Of a DNA stretch of 8,869 nt, positions 5,945-8,869 are shown in pieces. Under the pieces are notes generated by a model. That model was given only the letters and a program-made list of their open reading frames with translations. It was not told the DNA's origin and made no database searches. A program made the position numbers and the translations under genes. The first letter of the stretch is position 1. The number at the start of each line of letters is the position of its first letter. Source of the stretch: Actinobacteria bacterium UBA4719 (GTDB lineage: Bacteria > Actinomycetota > Actinomycetes > Actinomycetales > Dermatophilaceae); contig DHJN01000267.1 of the NCBI GenBank assembly GCA_002404345.1, forward strand, positions 5,343-14,211. The letters are read 5' to 3'.

Positions 5945-7834
5945 GTGTCTTCTGTCGGTCCCTTCTCCCTCATAGACCGGGTCCTCGATGGGCGTTACCG
6001 CGTGCTCTCGCACCTGGCCGACGGCGGAATGGCGACGGTCTACGTCGCCCTGGACCAACGGCTCGATCGCCAGGTCGCGCTCAAGGTCATGCGCGCCGAC
6101 CTTGCCAAGGATGAGTCGTTCGTCAGCAAGTTCCGCCGCGAGGCCCGCTCCGCGGCGAAACTGAGCCACCCCAACGTCGTTGCGGTCTACGACCAGGGCG
6201 AGGACAACGGCCACGTGTTCCTCGCCATGGAGCTGGTCAAAGGCCTGACCCTGCGGCAGGTCATGCAGTCCGAGGGCCCCATGACCACGCGCGCTGCTCT
6301 GGACATCATCGATCCGGTCCTGCAGGCTCTCGGGGCGGCACACAGCGCCGGTCTGATCCACCGCGACGTCAAGCCCGAGAACGTCATCCTGCGCGAGGAC
6401 GGCACCGTCAAGGTCGCCGACTTCGGCCTGGCGCGGGCGATCGCCTCAAGCACCTCAACCGCCCAGACCGGCGTTCTTCTGGGCACCGTCGCCTACCTCT
6501 CACCCGAACAGGTCGAACGCGGGATTGCCGATGCCCGCAGTGACGTCTACGCGGCGGGGCTGCTGCTGTTCGAGATGCTCACCGGGTCCAAGGCCTTCAT
6601 CGGTGACTCACCGATCCACGTGGCCTACCAGCACGTTCACAGCGACGTGCCCATGCCCTCGAGCCGGGTCGACACGGTGCCTGCCGGCCTCGACCACCTC
6701 GTCGCACGGGCCAGCGCACGCACCCCGGACAACCGCCCCCAGGATGCCAACGAGCTGCTGGCGGAGGTGCGACAAGCGCGCCAGTCGCTATCGTCGGCTC
6801 AGCTCAACCTGCGACCTGGCGTTGCCTTGGGCGCCGCCGCACTGAACCCGACCATGGCGCTTCCCCGCACCGAGATGATCCCTGGGGCAACGTCGTCAGC
6901 CTCCGCCGGGGTTGGTCCTTCCGGTTCCCGCTGGCACCTGCCCCACCTCAGACCGGGTGGGCGCACGTGGCCCGTGGCGCTGATCGCACTGGTCCTGGCC
7001 GCCATAGCCGCCCTGTGGTTCTTCACCGCCGGTCCGGGCGCCAAGACCGCGGTGCCAAGGGTCGCCGGTTCGACCAAGCTCGTCGCCGAGCGCACGCTGA
7101 CCCTGGCCCATCTCGGCAGCAAGGTGGTCGCGTCGTTCAACGAGACCGTCAAGGCTGGAGTGGTCTTGGCCGCGGAGCCACCGGCCGGGCGGGAGATCCG
7201 TCAGGGCTCGACAGTCACCTTGACCGTGTCACAAGGACCGGAACGATACGACGTCCCCCTGCTTGTCGGACGAACCCAGGCGGAGGCAGGGCAGCGGGTG
7301 ACCGACGCCCGGCTCACCGTCGGTCAGGTCAGCCAGGCGTTCAGCGAGACGGTGCCCCAAGGCCAGGTCATCGCGACGTGGCCGGCCGCAAGCACCTCGG
7401 TCAAACGGGCGACACCGGTCGCCCTGGTGATCAGCAAGGGCCGTCAACCGATCCGGCTCCAGGACTGGACCGGCAAGCCGGCTGACCAGGCAGTCAAGGC
7501 ACTGACGGGCGCCAAGCTCAAGGTCAACGCCACCAAGCAGGACTGGAGCGACACTGTGCCCCAGGGATCGGTGATCAGCCAGTCCCCCCCAGCAGGCAAC
7601 CTCTTCCAGGGGGATCCCGTCACCCTGGACGTCTCCAAGGGCCCCGAGCTTGTGTCGGTCCCCTCGGTCATCGGCCAGCAGGAGAGGCCTGCGAGGTCGA
7701 TCCTTGTGAGCCTGGGCTTCAATGTGAAGATTGAGCGAGCGTTCGGTGGCTTCTTCCGCACGGTCAGGCTCCAGTCGGTCGCCCCGGGAACCGATGCACC
7801 GAGAGGCTCGACGATCACGCTCACCGTGGTCTGA
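5945..7834 (+). CDS. pknL: Ser/Thr protein kinase with four PASTA domains (PknL-position kinase)
   Basis: The 629-residue protein has a cytosolic kinase domain (about 18-280), a linker, one membrane helix (about 342-361) and an outer region. Catalytic features are intact: the glycine-loop region LADGGMATVY (24-33), Lys47 (VALK), Glu66 of helix C, HRDVKPEN (Asp141, Asn146), DFG (Asp159), a Ser/Thr-rich activation loop (168-181) and the YLSPEQ segment (184-189). Four PASTA repeats follow at about 369-432, 435-500, 502-567 and 570-629; each of the first three ends in a (V)S(Q/K)G(P/R) pattern. PASTA domains bind peptidoglycan or muropeptides in PknB-type kinases, so a cell-wall sensor role is likely. 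The divergent neighbour resembles Rv2175c, a known PknL substrate, which is why I name it by position. M. tuberculosis PknL lacks PASTA domains, so by domain content this protein looks like PknB. The start is GTG 5945. Confidence 0.93.
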   Translation: MSSVGPFSLIDRVLDGRYRVLSHLADGGMATVYVALDQRLDRQVALKVMRADLAKDESFVSKFRREARSAAKLSHPNVVAVYDQGEDNGHVFLAMELVKGLTLRQVMQSEGPMTTRAALDIIDPVLQALGAAHSAGLIHRDVKPENVILREDGTVKVADFGLARAIASSTSTAQTGVLLGTVAYLSPEQVERGIADARSDVYAAGLLLFEMLTGSKAFIGDSPIHVAYQHVHSDVPMPSSRVDTVPAGLDHLVARASARTPDNRPQDANELLAEVRQARQSLSSAQLNLRPGVALGAAALNPTMALPRTEMIPGATSSASAGVGPSGSRWHLPHLRPGGRTWPVALIALVLAAIAALWFFTAGPGAKTAVPRVAGSTKLVAERTLTLAHLGSKVVASFNETVKAGVVLAAEPPAGREIRQGSTVTLTVSQGPERYDVPLLVGRTQAEAGQRVTDARLTVGQVSQAFSETVPQGQVIATWPAASTSVKRATPVALVISKGRQPIRLQDWTGKPADQAVKALTGAKLKVNATKQDWSDTVPQGSVISQSPPAGNLFQGDPVTLDVSKGPELVSVPSVIGQQERPARSILVSLGFNVKIERAFGGFFRTVRLQSVAPGTDAPRGSTITLTVV

Positions 7835-7897
7835 GCCCGTCACCGGTGACTGCGGCTCGTTCTCGTCACGTCGCAACACTGCGCCGCCGTCAACAGC

Positions 7898-7929
7898 GCG
7901 TTGCCGGGGGCGCGGGCCCCCGGCAACGC
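7898..7929. terminator. strong hairpin terminator after the kinase gene
   Basis: The 13-bp arm GCGTTGCCGGGGG (7898-7910) is perfectly complementary to 7917-7929. One more C-G pair (7911-7916) closes a GCGG tetraloop, giving a 14-bp perfect stem. It lies 64 bp after the kinase stop. No U-tract follows on the plus strand, where the sequence is CTAAAACGC, so it would act as a tail-less terminator of the kind common in high-GC actinobacteria. It could also stop minus-strand transcripts coming from the CRISPR side. Confidence 0.8.
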
Positions 7930-7994
7930 CTAAAACGCAACGACTAAAACGCAACGACGACTAAAACGCAACGACCGAAACGCAACGACCGAAA
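7922..7994. repeat. five-unit short tandem repeat (14/17 bp)
   Basis: Units lie at 7922-7935, 7936-7949, 7950-7966, 7967-7980 and 7981-7994. The core is CGCAACGACTAAAA. The third unit has an extra GAC, and the last two read CGCAACGACCGAAA. The first unit overlaps the 3' arm of the terminator hairpin, which suggests that the array grew from the terminator flank by slippage. It contains no gene. A role as protein-binding iterons is possible but not shown. Confidence 0.85.
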
Positions 7995-7996
7995 GC

Positions 7997-8149
7997 TCAG
8001 CGCCTTTCAGCCAACCGACGCCGGTACAGGCCGCTGATCCCCGCACACAAGATCAGGATGCCACCAAGGGTCAGCATCCCGGTGTGACGCAGGCCGGCGG
8101 TCGAACCACTGCCTGACTCGACACTCCCGCTGGGCACAGGTGAGACCTG
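7997..8149 (-). pseudogene. 3' remnant of a surface protein with sortase-like C-terminal anchor
   Basis: On the minus strand the last 50 codons before the TGA at 7997-7999 encode a Ser/Gly-rich linker, then LRHTG, about 18 hydrophobic residues (MLTLGGILILCAGISGLY) and a basic tail, RRRLAERR. This is the layout of a cell-wall sorting signal, with Arg in place of the Pro of LPxTG. Upstream, the frame runs straight into the CRISPR array, where it is open only by chance: the repeat units are read in all three frames. No signal peptide or conserved domain precedes the anchor. I therefore read this as the surviving tail of a gene whose 5' part has been lost or replaced. A small real gene starting at an in-frame GTG about 46 codons before the stop is less likely. 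Confidence 0.5.
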
Positions 8150-8169
8150 TCGGGGCGTGGTCGGGCCTG

Positions 8170-8181
8170 GACCGGGAAGAC
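8170..8181 (-). repeat. degenerate terminal CRISPR repeat (trailer end)
   Basis: GTCTTCCCGGTC on the minus strand matches the first 12 bases of the repeat and sits exactly one 36-bp spacer from the next full copy. The remaining 24 positions (8146-8169) do not match above chance. This fixes the array phase and marks its old end. Confidence 0.75.
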
Positions 8182-8253
8182 CACCGAAGCAGGCGACCGC
8201 ATCATCTGCACACCATGGCCGCAATGGAGCCCGGCCATGAAGACCGGGAAGAC

Positions 8254-8431
8254 CTCCGCAGCCAGGGCATGGACAACCAGGACATCCGCGCCGCAATGGA
8301 GCCCGGCCATGAAGACCGGGAAGACCGGCGGCGCAGAGCCGGCTGACCTCTTCCTGGCTGCCGCAATGGAGCCCGGCCATGAAGACCGGGAAGACCTCCG
8401 CAGCCAGGGCATGGACAACCAGGACATCCGC
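8254..8431 (-). repeat. duplicated spacer within the CRISPR array
   Basis: The 36-bp spacer at 8254-8289 is repeated base for base at 8396-8431, with a different 34-bp spacer (8326-8359) and two repeats between them. Identity over the full spacer excludes chance. Confidence 0.92.
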
Positions 8432-8524
8432 GCCGCAATGGAGCCCCGGTCCCGACCCGCAGGGCCCAGCAACCCGGGCAGCCCCACGGGACCTGGCGTT
8501 GGCTGCCATGAAGACCGGGAAGAC
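8432..8524 (-). repeat. CRISPR repeat split by about 58 bp of unrelated sequence
   Basis: The first 15 bp of the plus-strand repeat (8432-8446) and its last 20 bp (8505-8524) are intact, but 58 bp lie between them and one central G is lost. The total of 93 bp is too short for two full repeats plus a normal spacer (about 108 bp). The event is therefore either an insertion into one repeat or a deletion that removed parts of two repeats. Confidence 0.75.
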
Positions 8525-8869
8525 GAAGCGCTTCAGCAGGCCCCAGCCCTTGGTCAGCGCGCCGCAATGGAGCCCGGCCATGAAGACCGGGAAGACGCCG
8601 CGTTCGGGTGGGGCGCCGACCAGTGGCCCGCCCTGCCGCAATGGAGCCCGGCCATGAAGACCGGGAAGACGGCAGCAACGCGCCCATGTGCGCCGGGAGC
8701 AACGCGCCGCAATGGAGCCCGGCCATGAAGACCGGGAAGACAAAACCATCAGGCCAGCGGCCATGACACGCAGGCGGCCGCAATGGAGCCCGGCCATGAA
8801 GACCGGGAAGACAACCCCACCGCGCCGACCGCTGATAGCGACACGTTGCCGCAATGGAGCCCGGCCATG

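Larger units (their letters stand above)
8170..8869 (-). CRISPR. CRISPR array, trailer end, continuing beyond the right window edge
   Basis: Intact 36-bp repeats lie at 8218-8253, 8290-8325, 8360-8395, 8561-8596, 8635-8670, 8706-8741 and 8777-8812. The one starting at 8848 is cut by the window edge. A split copy spans 8432-8524, and a degenerate terminal copy keeps 12 bp at 8170-8181. Intact copies are identical. Spacers are 36, 36, 34, 36, 36, 38, 35, 35 and 35 bp. In the minus orientation the repeat begins GTCTTCCCGGTC and ends CTCCATTGCGGC, with a CCCGG/CCGGG 5-bp stem. The degenerate copy keeps only the 5' part in this orientation, as expected at a trailer end, so I infer transcription from right to left with the leader beyond 8869. 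The ATTGCGGC end resembles the ATTGAAGC/ATTGAGGC handles of type I-G (former I-U) or I-C arrays; this type call is inference. No cas gene is in the window. Confidence 0.93.

Noticed and set aside
8525..8534. GAAGCGCTTC palindrome at the start of a spacer
   Set aside because: A single 10-bp palindrome inside one spacer is most simply part of the captured protospacer.
8758..8766. CGGCCATGA inside a spacer, matching the repeat core
   Set aside because: Nine bases can match by chance in GC-rich DNA, and the flanks do not match the repeat, so it is not a further degenerate repeat copy.
7997..8854. A 285-residue minus-strand open frame with a repeated VFPVFMAGLHCG motif, looking like a repeat-rich surface protein
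   Set aside because: The motif appears in all three frames (VFPVFMAG, SSRSSWPG, LPGLHGRAPLR) because the repeat units are 70-74 bp and not multiples of three. It is the CRISPR array read as protein; only the last 50 codons may be a genuine gene remnant.
7835..8869. Possible transposase, tRNA or attachment site in the gene-poor end
   Set aside because: I looked for inverted ends, recombinase motifs and tRNA-like folds on both strands and saw none.

Overview
The window is high-GC DNA with actinobacterial traits: GTG and TTG starts, promoter-like hexamers placed so close to start codons that leaderless transcripts are likely, and a PASTA-type Ser/Thr kinase. It is probably from Actinomycetota, perhaps Micrococcales; that is inferred from gene content and style only.

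Layout. (1) 1-869, minus: metF (5,10-methylenetetrahydrofolate reductase), cut by the left window edge just before its C-terminus. (2) 933-4710, plus: a tight crtE-crtI-crtB carotenoid operon (prenyl diphosphate synthase, phytoene desaturase, phytoene synthase). (3) 4649-5339, minus: crtYc and crtYd, the two small membrane subunits of a heterodimeric lycopene cyclase. They converge on crtB, and the 3' ends of crtB and crtYd overlap by 62 bp. (4) 5392-5805, minus: a small winged-helix DNA-binding protein like M. tuberculosis Rv2175c, placed so that it could share a transcript with crtYc-crtYd. (5) 5945-7834, plus: a membrane Ser/Thr kinase at the pknL position with four PASTA domains. (6) 7835-8869: no intact gene. 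This stretch holds a strong terminator hairpin, a run of 14-17 bp tandem repeats, a decayed 3' end of a surface protein with a sortase-like tail, and the trailer end of a CRISPR array that runs off the right edge.

Together, CrtE would make geranylgeranyl diphosphate, CrtB would condense two of these to phytoene, CrtI would desaturate phytoene to lycopene, and CrtYc/CrtYd would cyclise the lycopene ends. No lycopene elongase (crtEb) is present, so the expected local product is a cyclic C40 carotene such as beta-carotene. The gene order and strands metF(-), prenyl synthase(+), Rv2175c-like(-), kinase(+) match M. tuberculosis Rv2172c-Rv2173-[Rv2174]-Rv2175c-Rv2176, with the crt genes lying where mptA (Rv2174) lies in that species.

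The most unusual part is the right end. The CRISPR array has 36-bp repeats and 34-38 bp spacers. It contains one spacer present twice, one repeat split by about 58 bp of foreign sequence, and a degenerate last repeat that abuts the gene remnant. Its cas genes and leader, if any, lie outside the window.
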